This document shows positions 35,598 through 44,775 of a DNA stretch of 45,625 nucleotides, one piece after another (position 1 is the first letter of the stretch; every line of letters starts with the position of its first letter). Position numbers and translations under genes: made by a program. The stretch spans positions 1 through 45,625 of the forward strand of contig JAGQVX010000010.1 of NCBI GenBank assembly GCA_020437755.1, given 5' to 3'. The DNA is from Flavobacteriales bacterium. GTDB lineage: Bacteria; Bacteroidota; Bacteroidia; Flavobacteriales_D; Sanyastnellaceae. The notes under the pieces were generated by a model, which worked only from the letters and a program-made list of their open reading frames with translations, searched no databases and had not been told where the DNA came from.

Positions 35598-35727
35598 TTT
35601 TTCGCGTTTTTGGGTTGTGTCGATCAGAAGGTTGCTTAGCTTTCCCACCCCTCTCGAGGATTGCCAATCTTACCTCTTCCCTTTCCACGAGAATTGATTT
35701 ATCTTTAGCCCCATAAACCACTGCAAG

Positions 35728-37137
35728 ATGAACAGGAAAATTTTCACGCTTTTATTTCTGGGATTCTGCGCCACCATGCCTTTGGCTCAAGCGCAGACCG
35801 AATGGGAAGTTGGTCCCAACACTACATTGACAGAATATGATTTAGTCACAGGTGTTAACCTTCCTTGGGAAATTCTGTGGGGTCAAGACGATTACATCTG
35901 GGCAACGCTGCGAACCGGAAAAGTCCTCCGAATTGATCCGGCAACCGGAAACTACACGGAAGTACTCTCCATAACCGTAACCGGCGACGGTTCCTCAGAG
36001 CCCGGATTGCTGGGGATGGCCCTGCATCCGGATTTCCCGAACACTCCAACAGTTTACCTCGTATACAATTCGGGAAGTGTTTGGAGCGGAGAAGAGCGCC
36101 TTTCAGCCTGGGAATGGAACGGCACTGAACTCGTTAACGAAACCATATTGGTCGACGAAATTGTAGCCGGCGGAATCCACAACGGCAGCCGAATCATCAT
36201 CACTCCCGACAATAAAATCCTCATGACTACCGGGGACACAGGAGACGGAGGGGTGTCTTCTCAAAATATTAATGCCCTCAATGGCAAGACTCTTCGCATC
36301 AATTTGGATGGTTCCATTCCCGACGACAACCCTGACCCAACGAGCTATGTTTACAGCTTCGGTCACCGCAATTCACAGGGACTGTGCAACGGTCCGAACG
36401 GAATCATTTATGCATCGGAACACGGACAGTCCAACAGCGATGAGTTCAATATCATCGAGGCCAATCGCAACTATGGATGGCCTAACGTGGAAGGAGCATG
36501 CAATACGGCAAGTGAACAAACCTTCTGTGAAGCAAACAACGTTCGTGAACCGCTCAAGGAATGGTCTCCCTGCGTTGCTGTAAACGGCATTGAATACTAC
36601 AACCACCCTGCGATCCCCGAATGGGAAAACTCAGTACTTATGTCGGTTCTGGGTGGTTTAGGCGGACAGTATGAGCGCCTTTCCATCCTCCACATGAGCG
36701 ACGATGGTATGGAAGTCGACAGCGAGCAGCAGTTCTTCTCATCGTTCAACCAGCGAATCCGCGATATTTGTGTAAATCCGTATGATGGGTCTATTTATGT
36801 CGCGTTCAATGGTACCTCTTACCCCGGTTCCGGTCCGAACATTATCAAGCACTTTGTAAATGAAGACTTCACTGCAGTTAAATCTCCTGCAGCTCATTCA
36901 AACCAAAACATTGAGGTGTACCCCAATCCGGTAGAAGGACGCGCTACCATCGAGTTCTCACCTGAATTCATTGGGACCAACTACATGATCTATAGCTTTA
37001 CAGGACAATTGATCCGCAACGAGATTTTGGACGGCAGTGCCGTTCAAATCAACGGCGATGATCTTGCTCCCGGTCAGTACTACGTGAAATCGACCACTCA
37101 ATACGGCACTGTAACACGCACCTTCATTGTCAAGTAG
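35728..37137 (+). CDS. PQQ-dependent aldose/sorbosone dehydrogenase-like protein with T9SS sorting domain
   Basis: The product has 469 residues. A signal peptide (about 1-22, ending AQAQ) leads into a six-bladed propeller of the soluble glucose/sorbosone dehydrogenase family (about 30-385). Family marks are LPWEILW, GLLGMALHPDF, GIHNGSRIII with the putative catalytic base H151, GDTGDGG, SFGHRNSQGL and EHGQSNSDEFNIIEANRNYGWP. The enzyme oxidises sugars or related alcohols at the cell surface, passing electrons from PQQ. The C-terminus is a Por sorting domain (IEVYPNPVEGRATIEFS ... TVTRTFIVK). The TonB receptor gene starts 3 bases after the stop, so the two form an operon. No pqq synthesis genes are in the window. 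Confidence 0.88.
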   Translation: MNRKIFTLLFLGFCATMPLAQAQTEWEVGPNTTLTEYDLVTGVNLPWEILWGQDDYIWATLRTGKVLRIDPATGNYTEVLSITVTGDGSSEPGLLGMALHPDFPNTPTVYLVYNSGSVWSGEERLSAWEWNGTELVNETILVDEIVAGGIHNGSRIIITPDNKILMTTGDTGDGGVSSQNINALNGKTLRINLDGSIPDDNPDPTSYVYSFGHRNSQGLCNGPNGIIYASEHGQSNSDEFNIIEANRNYGWPNVEGACNTASEQTFCEANNVREPLKEWSPCVAVNGIEYYNHPAIPEWENSVLMSVLGGLGGQYERLSILHMSDDGMEVDSEQQFFSSFNQRIRDICVNPYDGSIYVAFNGTSYPGSGPNIIKHFVNEDFTAVKSPAAHSNQNIEVYPNPVEGRATIEFSPEFIGTNYMIYSFTGQLIRNEILDGSAVQINGDDLAPGQYYVKSTTQYGTVTRTFIVK

Positions 37138-37140
37138 TCG

Positions 37141-39441
37141 ATGACACTCACCTCACAAAACTACTTGCAAACAGCCTTGGTTCTCTTGGGCTGTTTGTTT
37201 GTTTTTGGTCTTTCAGCTCAGCATACATTGCGCGGAGAGATTCGAGATTTCAATACCCAATCGCCTGTGGTGGGCGCCGTGCTTACCTTCGATAATTGTG
37301 GTGTAATCACTGATAATGAGGGGCGCTTCAAGGTGGAAGTAATGAAAGTGCCTGCGTATGCTTCCTTGAGCCACATCAACTACGCGCAGCGTATTGGGTT
37401 TTCGACCGACTCCATCTACCACATCATCCAGGTATTGCCCATAACGCATTACACAGGCTACAGCTACATTGAAGGTACGGGTACCAAAGGTCGGCAGGAT
37501 AAGGCCACTGCAACTGTTGAGGTACTCGAACAGTCGCAAATTTCCATTGCCGATCAATCGAGTCTGAAAAGCAGTCTGGAACTCTTACCGGGTGTACAAT
37601 ACGAAGAACGCGGTATGGGCGGAAGTCGCAGACTCAGCATTCGTGGTAGTTCTTATCGATCTCCATTCGCTATCCGCAATGTCAAAATGTATTACGATGG
37701 CATCCCCCTCACCGGTCCGGATGGTCATACACCCATGGAAATTGTGGAGCCTAATGACCTGAGTCAGGTCGAGGTAATCAAAGGTCCCGCGGGAACCATT
37801 TATGGCTCCGGGAATGGTGGTGTACTCCACTTTCGCTCCAAATGGACCAATATCGACACACTTGGAGCTTACGCAGGCCAGCAAAGCGTTGTAGGTGATT
37901 TTGGATATCTTAAAACCAACGTGTGGGGAGGGGTACAATCCCCGAAGACCGCCATTCGTGTTTCGGCAGTCCATCAGGAATCAGATGGCTACCGAAACCA
38001 GGAGTCCAATTCGAAAGACCAAGTGACTGTCGTGGGACAATTTGTGCCGGGAGATCGATACCGAGCCCGTCTGTTGGCCCTGTATTATCATGGCAACTGG
38101 GGATTGCCGGGCGGCTTAACACATGATCAGTTCAATACAGATCCAACGCAAGCAGTTGCCTTTAGCGATAGTATTGATGCTGCGGTGTATCGGGATCGAA
38201 CGATGTTTGGTTTCAATCAAATGTTCAGGATTCTCGACCATCTCACCAACGAAACCGTATTGTTCACCTATTGGACATCCAAGGAGAACCCATATGGCAC
38301 TTCACCCTTTTTCAACGGTTACAAAGATGAGTCGGCCACGGGTTATGGCGCGCGCAGCGTGTTCAAGTGGTCAACCGCAAATTGGGACAGACAGCAGCTC
38401 GAGGTCCAGGCTGGAGGTGAGTTCCAAACCGAGCGATGGGAAATCAGGGAGTACGGTTATGAAGGTTATACTATTGGACAAGCCAAATATTTCAACCAAA
38501 CGAAAAATGTGGCTTCCTTGCTTTTTGGCCAGGTCTCTTATAATCACTTCAGGTGGGGAACGCATGTTGAACTCGGAGTCTCCAATGCTTCAACGGAATA
38601 CAGAAACAAGGGAGTGTACTATGCTGAACCTTCGGTACCGCTCAATGTAGATTTGGAATTTGGCAATGCCTGGTTGCCCAGAGTCGGCGTGAACCAGCGT
38701 TTTGGGAATCATTTGAATGGCTATGCCCAATGGAGCATGGGAAATGCGATACCCACGCTTTTTGATGTTATTGATGTGGAAAGCGGAGCATTCAACACCG
38801 CGCTTCAAGCCGAACGAGGCAAAAATTTCGAAGTAGGAATGCGTGGCAGTTGGTGGGAGAATCGGGTACATACTCAGCTTGCCACCTATCGTTTTGCTAT
38901 CCGGAATGCACTTGTGCCTTTGAGCGATGGTCAATTCCACAATGTAGGTAGCATCCAGCAAAACGGTGTCGAGTTGGTCACGCGGTTGATCCTCGTTCAA
39001 AACAACGCTTATTGGATCAACAGACTGGAATATCATTTGGCGTATGCCTCACAAGACTACCAATTTACAGACTATGCTCAGGGAGAGGGAAACCTGCGCG
39101 ACAACTACCTCCCCGGAGTTTCGCGAAACACATTGGCTCAGCAGCTTGACCTGAATTTCACACGGTATTTTGCGCTGAATATCAGACACTATTGGTATGA
39201 CACCATGCCCCTGGACGATGGCAATACCCAGTGGTCGGACGCCTATCATATCCTTAATATACGCGCTGCACATGAAGGGAATTTTGGGGGATTTCAATAC
39301 GAAATCCACGGCGGTCTGAACAATGTGCTGGACACTCCCTATTCCGGTTTCGCGGCGATCAACGCAGTTGGAGGGAAATACTACAATCCGGCTCCCGGCA
39401 GATATTGGTACGCCGGATTGAAGTTTGGATACGCTTTTTAG
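37141..39441 (+). CDS. TonB-dependent receptor, FecA-like, coupled to the PQQ dehydrogenase
   Basis: The product has 766 residues. The signal peptide ends VFGLSAQ. A carboxypeptidase-regulatory-like domain (about 28-110; LRGEIRDFNTQSPVVGAVLTFDNCGVITDNEGRF, split by a Cys) is followed by a plug (about 115-240). The plug contains SSLKSSLELLPGVQYEERG, SRRLSIRGSSYRSPF, MYYDGIPLTGPDGHTP and EVIKGPAGTIYGSGNGG, which is the FecA-type sequence style. The barrel ends YWYAGLKFGYAF with the usual terminal Phe. A gap of only 3 bases after the dehydrogenase gene implies joint expression. E. coli PqqU (YncD), also FecA-like, imports PQQ, so PQQ is the best guess for the ligand (inference). A TTTGGCGTATGCC motif lies at 39036-39048. 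Its stop overlaps that of the next gene. Confidence 0.9.
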   Translation: MTLTSQNYLQTALVLLGCLFVFGLSAQHTLRGEIRDFNTQSPVVGAVLTFDNCGVITDNEGRFKVEVMKVPAYASLSHINYAQRIGFSTDSIYHIIQVLPITHYTGYSYIEGTGTKGRQDKATATVEVLEQSQISIADQSSLKSSLELLPGVQYEERGMGGSRRLSIRGSSYRSPFAIRNVKMYYDGIPLTGPDGHTPMEIVEPNDLSQVEVIKGPAGTIYGSGNGGVLHFRSKWTNIDTLGAYAGQQSVVGDFGYLKTNVWGGVQSPKTAIRVSAVHQESDGYRNQESNSKDQVTVVGQFVPGDRYRARLLALYYHGNWGLPGGLTHDQFNTDPTQAVAFSDSIDAAVYRDRTMFGFNQMFRILDHLTNETVLFTYWTSKENPYGTSPFFNGYKDESATGYGARSVFKWSTANWDRQQLEVQAGGEFQTERWEIREYGYEGYTIGQAKYFNQTKNVASLLFGQVSYNHFRWGTHVELGVSNASTEYRNKGVYYAEPSVPLNVDLEFGNAWLPRVGVNQRFGNHLNGYAQWSMGNAIPTLFDVIDVESGAFNTALQAERGKNFEVGMRGSWWENRVHTQLATYRFAIRNALVPLSDGQFHNVGSIQQNGVELVTRLILVQNNAYWINRLEYHLAYASQDYQFTDYAQGEGNLRDNYLPGVSRNTLAQQLDLNFTRYFALNIRHYWYDTMPLDDGNTQWSDAYHILNIRAAHEGNFGGFQYEIHGGLNNVLDTPYSGFAAINAVGGKYYNPAPGRYWYAGLKFGYAF

Positions 39442-41180
39442 TCACACGTATTTCCAAAGAAGCCAAGGAAAATAATCAAATCATTGGTTGAGATTCCCGG
39501 AACGCCGTCAATCTCGGTTGGACAGTCGGCCAGACAACCGAATCCGGCAAGCATCAGCAGCAAGTCAGCTCCATTCACCATACCATCGCCATTGAAATCG
39601 CCCTGACAAGTAGGCCCTGCGACCGTGAACTCAAATGCTCCCATGTCAATAACAGGGGCACTTCCAGCACCCGTATCGGGCGTAGATGGATCATCAAACC
39701 ATCGATCATTTCCATCCAAATCCACACTACCCCCCACCCCATTATAGTGAGCATTGCTTCCGGCATCGATGCACGGTGAAACGTCGGACAAATAATACGT
39801 TGAAGTTCCGTCATTCAGCAGCGGATCGGTATCCAGGCAACCCGGAAAGTTTTCGGGATCGGGTGGATCCTCCCCCGGCTCGGGCTCCAGCAAACCTTCA
39901 ATGCAACTGTACTCAATGTCGTTATTGCCGCTCACCTGAGCTTTGAAGGTGGTCACTTCAGTTCCTGTAGCTGTGTTACCATGAATTATACTGTTCAAGA
40001 TGACGAGATTTGCTTGCTGAAAAGCGGCCACTGCGCCTTCTCCGGCAGTATTATTGGCTATGGTACAATTGATAATATTACATGTCGATCCGCTAAACGA
40101 AGAAGCCAGGATTGCCGATCCCACATCTCCCACATCGAAACCAACTGAGCTCTGCAGTCCCCACGCAAAATTTTCGGCAAAGAGACAATTTACTATGGTC
40201 GCATCTTTTAATACATAGACTGCCCCACCATAATTTGCTGAATTCCCGATGAAGTTGCAATCTTCTACTTGAAGACTTACACCATAACTTGAAATAGCAC
40301 CGCCATAATCTGCCTGATTGCCGAGTACGCCGTATCGGGCAGCTGTATTATCTATAAAATTACAGCGCCGTACGGTAAGGTTTCCAGCTCCTACATAATG
40401 GCATATCGCAACGCCATTGTTGGGCCCAACATCGGTAGCCAATCCCCTATTGTCTATAAACTCAGTGTTTTCAATTGTAAAATCAGCCGATGATGTGATG
40501 TGAATACCTACGCCCTTGGAGTATTGACCCAGGTTTTGATGGAATGTACAACCCGTAATATGGGGAGCAGCATTGTTGATGATACTCACCCCTGCCCCCT
40601 GTCCGAAATAGCAGAAATTTCGGTAAAACGTGCAGTTGGCCACCTCCAAAGCAGAGTTATCGATGATCAATCCCGAAGCTTGATACGTTGTGGTAGTATA
40701 GCCCGACTCGATTCGAAAACCGTCAATGGTTGTTCCGGCCCCAATGGATTGCGCCAGTACAAGAACATTGCTATTGGCAGTGGTGATATCCCAACCTGAA
40801 TACCATAGGCCCAGACCGAAAACGTCATCATCATTCAAGTCGCCGTTAAGTCGTGTAATGTAGGTTGTCCAATCACGTTGTTGAAGCTGTGACTCCGTTC
40901 CCTGGAAACCACCATACAGACTTACTCCATCTTTCATGATGTAAGAGTCGGTTTCACTTGTCCCGGGATGGTAGTTTCCCTGGGCTACCCACACTTCATC
41001 GCCTGAGGCAGCGATGTCGATCATTTGTTGGATGCTATTTGACGCGTTGAACCAAGATGAGCCATCCATGGTTCCTGCCCCGGTTTCGGTTACAAAATAG
41101 GTTGTTTGTCCCCTCAGTGAATGAGAAATGAGGACTACGCACAGGAGGAAGACCCGGCGTAAATAGGGGTGGTAATACAT
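39438..41180 (-). CDS. Secreted parallel beta-helix protein with dockerin-like C-terminus
   Basis: The product has 580 residues. After a signal peptide ending HSLRGQ comes the start motif of the polymorphic-outer-membrane-protein/right-handed beta-helix type (GAGTMDGSSWFNASNSIQQMIDIAASGDEVWVAQGNYHPG). Many helix rungs follow (IDGFRIESGY, VANCTFYRNF, HITGCTFHQNL, VRRCNFIDNTAA, VEDCNFIGNSANYGGAVY). It lacks a Por sorting domain. It ends in a paired EF-hand-like segment, CQGDFNGDGMVNGADLLLMLAGFGC, and a weaker second copy ISTNDLIIFLGFFG, like dockerin type I. Such tails recur on Bacteroidota exoproteins and may act as an alternative anchoring or sorting signal (inference). It converges on the TonB receptor gene with a 4-base overlap. 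Confidence 0.83.
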   Translation of the reverse strand: MYYHPYLRRVFLLCVVLISHSLRGQTTYFVTETGAGTMDGSSWFNASNSIQQMIDIAASGDEVWVAQGNYHPGTSETDSYIMKDGVSLYGGFQGTESQLQQRDWTTYITRLNGDLNDDDVFGLGLWYSGWDITTANSNVLVLAQSIGAGTTIDGFRIESGYTTTTYQASGLIIDNSALEVANCTFYRNFCYFGQGAGVSIINNAAPHITGCTFHQNLGQYSKGVGIHITSSADFTIENTEFIDNRGLATDVGPNNGVAICHYVGAGNLTVRRCNFIDNTAARYGVLGNQADYGGAISSYGVSLQVEDCNFIGNSANYGGAVYVLKDATIVNCLFAENFAWGLQSSVGFDVGDVGSAILASSFSGSTCNIINCTIANNTAGEGAVAAFQQANLVILNSIIHGNTATGTEVTTFKAQVSGNNDIEYSCIEGLLEPEPGEDPPDPENFPGCLDTDPLLNDGTSTYYLSDVSPCIDAGSNAHYNGVGGSVDLDGNDRWFDDPSTPDTGAGSAPVIDMGAFEFTVAGPTCQGDFNGDGMVNGADLLLMLAGFGCLADCPTEIDGVPGISTNDLIIFLGFFGNTCD

Positions 41181-41254
41181 TGGTTATAATTAAGGTCCTT
41201 ATAAATAAGTCCTTAAAGCTAACAATTCTGGCAGATAAACCAACTTTCCATCAC

Positions 41255-43195
41255 CTATTCCACAACCATAAACTCCGTCCTTCGATTCTTCGCCCGGGAG
41301 GCATCGTCTGAATTGGGCACAACAGGCTGGCTTTCACCATATCCTTTAGCTACCAGGCGGAAAGGCTCTATGCCTTTGGATACCACATAGTCAACAACCG
41401 CCTGTGCCCGACGCTCGCTGAGCAATTGGTTGTCGGCCTCACTTCCAATATCATCAGTATGACCACCAATTTCGACGCGTGTATGTCGGTTCAATATCAG
41501 GAACTCTACCAGCTTATTCAACTCCACCATCGATTGAGGTTTCAAATCGTACTTGTCCGTGTCAAAGAAAATGTTGTTCATGACGACTTTGTTTCCCGGA
41601 CGAACCTTCTCCAGCGGGGCTTCAAGCGTGTAGGGAGTGGCGTCTTCGTTGGCGGTGAGACTGAAATTGGCTGAATAAAACAAGTACCCTTCCCTACTCG
41701 CGTTGAGTGCATAGTCGTGATCGGCAGGGAGGCACACGAGAAATTCACCCGATTTGGGATTTGAGTAGCTCTCCGCTACTACCTTTCCCGTTTCCAAATC
41801 AATCACCTGAACCCGGGCTTCCAATTTTTTAAATGATGTGGCGTCAAATACTACCCCTTTGGCGTACGTCACGGGTACCGGACGAAACTGCTCGGGCATG
41901 GTGAAGTAGTATAGGTCAAGAGAGCCATACCCTCCCTCGCGATCCGAGGCGAAATAGGCCAATTCTCCCGAAGCCGATACCAACAAGCTGTTTTCATTAC
42001 CATTGGTGTTGATGGGATAACCAAGATTCACTGGTGTACCCCATGTGCCATCGGGTTGCAAACGCGACATGAAAATGTCCAATCCTCCCATTCCCGGGTG
42101 TCCATTGCTCGAAAAATAAAGTGTTTGTCCATCGGGATGAATCAATACCGATTCTTCCTCAAAAGGAGTATTTACCGCCCCCGGCAAACGTTTAGGTTTT
42201 TCCCATACCTGATCTTCCCCCAAATGAGACACCCAAATATCCTGCTCCTTTATACCCGAAGGCGACGACTTGCCGCGCACGAAATACAAGGTTCGGCCAT
42301 CTGCTGCCAGACTAGGTTGTGAATCCCACGAATAACTATTTACACGTTCGCCCAGGTTGCTGGCTTTACTCCACATATTGCCAATTTTGTACGAAAAGAA
42401 CAGGTCACAACTGCCCAATCCATTACGGCCATCACCCCATTGTCCCTCAATTTCACAAGCTGTAAAAATGAGCACTTGCCCGTCTTGCGATAAAGTAGGT
42501 GCGCCTTCATTCATAAGTGTGTTGATCTCAGCAATATTGGTTGCCTGCTCCCATTGATCGCCACTGCTGTGAGAAACAAAGAAATCCTCTTGTCGGCCAC
42601 GCATGGCCATGGGATGTGATACTTCGCGGGTAAAAAGCAAGGTGGCGTCGTCGGCGGTCAGACAAGGATAGTATTCCGGATCAGCAGTGTTTACGCCCGG
42701 CCCCAGGTTGATGGGATCGAATGGAACGGGATTGTTCATGGCTTCCACGGCAAAGTCACAACTGGCGATACCCAATGTCGCCCGATCACGTTGTGTAACG
42801 TCACGTACCGGTCCGTCGAGAAATCGTGTAAAACTGGCCCTGCTCTCCGCATATTGCCCTTCAATAAGGTACATTTCCCCCAAAAAATAATAGGCCAATG
42901 GAAAATACCCCGGATCAATTGCAACGGCATTTTCCAACGACGTAATCGCCTCTGCATTCCGGTTCTTGTCTGCATAAACCTGAGCAAGCAACAGGTGCGC
43001 CTCAATAAACTGGTCGTTTCGAGATAAAGCATCATTGAGCAGGCTTTCGGCCTCTACATAGTAGTACAGGTTGTAGGCCTGCTGAGCTTCCTCATACATC
43101 TTAATGGCTTTCTTATCGTTGATGGAGTATCCGGGTTGAGCAAACATGCTGATACACAGCATACTCATGACGATCAGACCAAGTAATTTCTTCAT
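41255..43195 (-). CDS. PorE-like TPR / beta-propeller / OmpA-domain protein
   Basis: The product has 646 residues. A signal peptide (MKKLLGLIVMSMLCISMFAQ) is followed by TPR repeats (about 30-150; AEAITSLENAVAIDPGYFPLAYYFLGEMYL). A PD40/WD40-like propeller (about 165-440) has blades such as PTLSQDGQVLIFTA, PSLAADGRTLYFVRG and VLIHPDGQTLYFSSNG. A carboxypeptidase-regulatory-like domain lies at about 455-530. The OmpA C-terminal peptidoglycan-binding domain (about 540-646) has NIFFDTDKYDLKPQSMVELNKL, IGGHTDDIGSEADNQLLSERRA and KNRRTEFMVVE. This is the architecture of PorE of Porphyromonas gingivalis, a T9SS component that anchors the machinery to peptidoglycan. Several paralogs usually exist in one genome, so a true T9SS role is likely but not proven. 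Confidence 0.9.
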   Translation of the reverse strand: MKKLLGLIVMSMLCISMFAQPGYSINDKKAIKMYEEAQQAYNLYYYVEAESLLNDALSRNDQFIEAHLLLAQVYADKNRNAEAITSLENAVAIDPGYFPLAYYFLGEMYLIEGQYAESRASFTRFLDGPVRDVTQRDRATLGIASCDFAVEAMNNPVPFDPINLGPGVNTADPEYYPCLTADDATLLFTREVSHPMAMRGRQEDFFVSHSSGDQWEQATNIAEINTLMNEGAPTLSQDGQVLIFTACEIEGQWGDGRNGLGSCDLFFSYKIGNMWSKASNLGERVNSYSWDSQPSLAADGRTLYFVRGKSSPSGIKEQDIWVSHLGEDQVWEKPKRLPGAVNTPFEEESVLIHPDGQTLYFSSNGHPGMGGLDIFMSRLQPDGTWGTPVNLGYPINTNGNENSLLVSASGELAYFASDREGGYGSLDLYYFTMPEQFRPVPVTYAKGVVFDATSFKKLEARVQVIDLETGKVVAESYSNPKSGEFLVCLPADHDYALNASREGYLFYSANFSLTANEDATPYTLEAPLEKVRPGNKVVMNNIFFDTDKYDLKPQSMVELNKLVEFLILNRHTRVEIGGHTDDIGSEADNQLLSERRAQAVVDYVVSKGIEPFRLVAKGYGESQPVVPNSDDASRAKNRRTEFMVVE

Positions 43196-43284
43196 AATAT
43201 GATGGGACGAAAAATGTTCCTCTAAAGTACTAGTACGCGTTTTCAGAATGTACCCGCTTATTAAACCTTTTCAAGATTGGCGCG

Positions 43285-44520
43285 TTAGCAGCCCCTTTTT
43301 GGCAAAAACCTTACCACGAATAACGACGCCAGGAGGAAGATGGTACATGATAATCCCAATAACCCGCTGTTGTCCATAAAGGCGGCTCCTGAAGCTCCCA
43401 GGAAGTCGGGTGAATTGAGATAATAAGGGATTCCTATGATCAGGAATAAGGTGGCATAAAGCCAAATGGACAACCTGCGATCAAATAGAACACCTGCCAA
43501 CAATACGAGCAAAGGCGCGCTAAACAGAAAGTGCTCGGTATCGGTATGGGTGAGCAATGGGATCATCCCTATCAAGACCATGACTTCCAGGTATTGTCGG
43601 GAAAGAGGTACATCCTTCCACCCATGATGTCGCATCCACAGGAAATAGCCACCACCGGCCAGTAAGATTACTGCGACCGGCAGCCACCACCCTGCTTGTA
43701 CCCCAAACGGCTCTAAAAAAGCGTGGTTCACCATACCAAAAAGAGTGTTGGGGCTATCCCATAAGTCAACGTTGTGTTTACCCAGCGCTTGCTGCCAGCC
43801 CTCGAGCAGTGCCCTGTTGCCTTGCCATCCGTGGACTACTGCCGGTATAAACAAACCGGCCACAACACCGGTCAATGAGGTACCCAAAACCCTCCATTTG
43901 CCGCGCATTACCAGCCATGGTAGGAGAATCACAAAGTGAGGCTTGATTAATATGCCCAAAGCAATCAACCAACCCGAGAGGTGGGGACGCCCGGTTTCCA
44001 TTTGCCGAATGGCCCATAAAAACAAGCCCAACAAAATCATATTGATATTGCCCAGGTGGAGTTCACGGATCAATACATCTGAAAGCACCACGCATACCAA
44101 AATCATAGCGAGCGGGTGATAAGCGGCCGACAAAAAACAGTGCTGTGTGCGGCGAAAAAGGAACACCAAAACAGCCAAAATTGCCCATACCACAAAAACG
44201 TAATAGATCGCTGCTGCCCATTGAAAGGGAAGCAACGCCAGCGGCACAAAAATCCAGATGGAAATGGGAGAGTACTTATATATGCCGGAGTCCAGACCAT
44301 ACCATTTGCCGTATGGCTCTCCTCCCTGAATCAACTCGGAAGCGGCTCCATAGTACACTTGAAAATCAAATAAATCATTGCGGCCATTGATTACCTGAAG
44401 AACATAGAAAAGCACCATCACTGCGCCTGCAATAAGGATAAATCTGCGTTCAACGGATGTACTTTGTGCCCAGGGATTCATCGGAAAGAGCTTCCACGTT
44501 TTGCGGGTAAAGCTATCCAT
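43285..44520 (-). CDS. GT87/DUF2029-type membrane glycosyltransferase
   Basis: The product has 411 residues from the ATG at 44520 (MDSFTRKTWKLFPMNPW). The frame is open further upstream, but that part shows no family character. It has about ten membrane segments. After segment 1 lies FDFQVYYGAASELIQGGEPYGKW, the D-x-x-x-Y-Y acidic loop of polyprenyl-phosphate-sugar-dependent GT-C enzymes of the GT87 family, followed by YKYSPISIWIFVPLALLPF. The central LGNINMILLGLFLWAI and WLIALGILIKPHFVILLPW are also typical of DUF2029 proteins. It should transfer a sugar from a lipid carrier on the outer face of the inner membrane. The acceptor is unknown. TTTGCCGNATGGC motifs lie at 44001 and 44305. Confidence 0.85.
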   Translation of the reverse strand: MDSFTRKTWKLFPMNPWAQSTSVERRFILIAGAVMVLFYVLQVINGRNDLFDFQVYYGAASELIQGGEPYGKWYGLDSGIYKYSPISIWIFVPLALLPFQWAAAIYYVFVVWAILAVLVFLFRRTQHCFLSAAYHPLAMILVCVVLSDVLIRELHLGNINMILLGLFLWAIRQMETGRPHLSGWLIALGILIKPHFVILLPWLVMRGKWRVLGTSLTGVVAGLFIPAVVHGWQGNRALLEGWQQALGKHNVDLWDSPNTLFGMVNHAFLEPFGVQAGWWLPVAVILLAGGGYFLWMRHHGWKDVPLSRQYLEVMVLIGMIPLLTHTDTEHFLFSAPLLVLLAGVLFDRRLSIWLYATLFLIIGIPYYLNSPDFLGASGAAFMDNSGLLGLSCTIFLLASLFVVRFLPKRGC

Positions 44521-44775
44521 TTCTATCCGTTTATTGAAGTTCCGATTTACATTGTGGATGTGCCCTATACCTCCCTTGATCGAAAAACAGGAACGGCGTT
44601 GCTGATGGAACAATTGATTCCCAGTCCATTCGGAAAAGGCTGTTAAAAAAGCATATTGTTGGGAACGGATTCCCACTTAAAAATGCAAAGTCCCTATCTT
44701 GCCCCGACAGAAATGGGCCCAATGAACTATTCATTCGAACCAGGACTTTAATCCGTATACCTCAAACCACACCAT
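44521..44775. other. Intergenic region upstream of the carbonic anhydrase gene
   Basis: These 255 bases hold the divergent promoters of the glycosyltransferase and carbonic anhydrase genes. A GGGAA-CGGA-TTCCC hairpin lies at 44661-44674. TATCTTG near 44695 is a weak -7-like string. A 60-codon plus-strand frame reaches 44646 but overlaps the glycosyltransferase start and has no recognisable character, so no gene is called. Confidence 0.4.

Noticed and set aside
44464-44646. 60-codon plus-strand frame upstream of the carbonic anhydrase gene
   Set aside because: It overlaps the start of the glycosyltransferase gene, has no signal, domain or clear ribosome site, and could not be matched to anything.
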